This document shows, piece after piece, positions 5,787 to 6,273 of a DNA stretch of 6,273 nt (positions are counted from its first letter, which is position 1; each line of letters begins with the position of its first letter). Made by a program: the position numbers and the translations under genes. The stretch is from JAJDOJ01 sp034722015 (lineage in GTDB: Bacteria > Pseudomonadota > Gammaproteobacteria > JAJDOJ01), in NCBI GenBank assembly GCA_034722015.1, contig JAYENI010000222.1:1-6273 (forward strand), read 5' to 3'. The notes under the pieces are model-generated. The model was not told where the DNA came from and did no database searches. It saw only the letters and a list, made by a program, of their open reading frames with translations.

Positions 5787-6059
5787 TCAGTTTACGGCAT
5801 CCTTGAGTGCTTTGCCAGCCTTGAAACTGGGCGACCGGGAGGCAGCAATCTGAATCACGTCACCCGTTTGTGGATTGCGTCCACTCCGCGCGCTTCTTTC
5901 GCGCACGAGGAACGTACCGAACCCGAGAATCGACACCTGATCACCGTTCTTCAACGCGTCGGTCACCGTATCAACGATTGCATCTACGGCACGCGAGGCC
6001 GAGGCTTTTGGCAGATCGGCGGCGCTTGCAACGGCATCAGTGAGTTCAGTTTTATTCAT
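5787..6059 (-). CDS. hupB: DNA-binding protein HU-beta
   Basis: HU is a small dimeric nucleoid protein that bends and compacts DNA without strong sequence specificity. The 90-residue product has the standard family length and marks: the N-terminal MNKTELTDAVA helix, the GFGTF turn (46-50), the DNA-binding arm with RNPQTG (61-66) whose Pro63 is the intercalating proline, and the C-terminal FKAGKALKDAVN. The sequence is nearer HU-beta than HU-alpha or IHF. The ATG at 6059 has a good Shine-Dalgarno sequence, AAGGAA at 6069-6064. The stop codon is 16 nt ahead of tRNA-Val with no terminator between, so hupB and both tRNAs are probably one transcript ending at 5480. In many Gammaproteobacteria lon precedes hupB; here 214 bases upstream hold no recognisable lon sequence and no convincing promoter. 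Confidence 0.96.
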   Translation of the reverse strand: MNKTELTDAVASAADLPKASASRAVDAIVDTVTDALKNGDQVSILGFGTFLVRERSARSGRNPQTGDVIQIAASRSPSFKAGKALKDAVN

Positions 6060-6273
6060 TAGCTTCCTTCCCTCATTTTTCTTGCGGTTTACGGCAACTC
6101 CGCTTTCAGGAATTACCCCCGTTTTCGGGCGTTACCGCGGACAGTCTTTCGAAGCGCTGACTTACCCACGCCGGGAGCAGATGGCCGATACCGCCAACGG
6201 AATCCGGTGAGTGAATCAGAACTCTCGAAAATCACTACTTTGACAAAGCGCTCCGGGAAAATAGTCTTTTCCG

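Noticed and set aside
6060..6246. Promoter for hupB with TTGTCA (minus strand, 6246-6241) as -35
   Set aside because: No acceptable -10 box lies 16-19 bp downstream, and other hexamer pairs in this stretch are equally poor.
6113..6271. A 52-codon minus-strand open frame that could be the end of lon
   Set aside because: Its translation is Arg-rich and does not resemble the Lon C-terminus; probably noncoding.
6256..6272. GGAAAA/TTTTCC hairpin at the right edge
   Set aside because: Only two G-C pairs in a 6-bp stem and cut by the window edge; cannot be called a terminator.

Overview
The window looks like a chromosomal housekeeping segment of a gammaproteobacterium with moderately high GC. The evidence is a FabI-type enoyl-ACP reductase, a PpiD-type periplasmic chaperone, an HU-beta protein, CCA-encoding tRNA-Val and tRNA-Asp genes very close to the E. 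coli ones, and a neighbourhood (hupB, ppiD, fabI and a peptide-type ABC transporter) that, as I recall, occurs together in Pseudomonas and relatives. I cannot name the genus.

Layout from left to right. Bases 1-723 (minus) hold the N-terminal 241 residues of a lipoprotein-type family 5 ABC substrate-binding protein, cut by the window edge. Bases 724-1033 are a divergent intergenic region with a candidate sigma70 promoter and a leader hairpin for fabI. Bases 1034-1816 (plus) are fabI, with a possible terminator just behind it. Bases 1817-2082 separate two convergent genes and contain the most unusual structure seen: an imperfect inverted repeat covering 1899-2065, able to fold into one hairpin of about 80 nt per arm with a 5-nt loop. 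Bases 2083-3351 (minus) encode a glutamate/aspartate-type sodium or proton symporter. Bases 3352-3496 are its repeat-rich upstream region. Bases 3497-5398 (minus) are ppiD. A clear intrinsic terminator (5480-5518) ends the next minus-strand unit, which reads hupB, tRNA-Val, tRNA-Asp. Bases 6060-6273 are upstream of hupB; lon is often found there but no part of it is recognisable here.

The genes do not form one pathway. fabI performs the last step of fatty-acid elongation; PpiD assists proteins leaving the Sec translocon; HU compacts DNA; the tRNAs serve translation; the symporter and the ABC binding protein take up nutrients. The shared strand and tight spacing of hupB and the tRNAs suggest one transcript. 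The others appear to be separate units.

I found no defence system, mobile-element protein, CRISPR array or unfamiliar gene cluster. The palindrome at 1899-2065, flanked by an 8-bp direct repeat, is the only real candidate for something undescribed: possibly a MITE-like or ERIC-like palindromic intergenic element.
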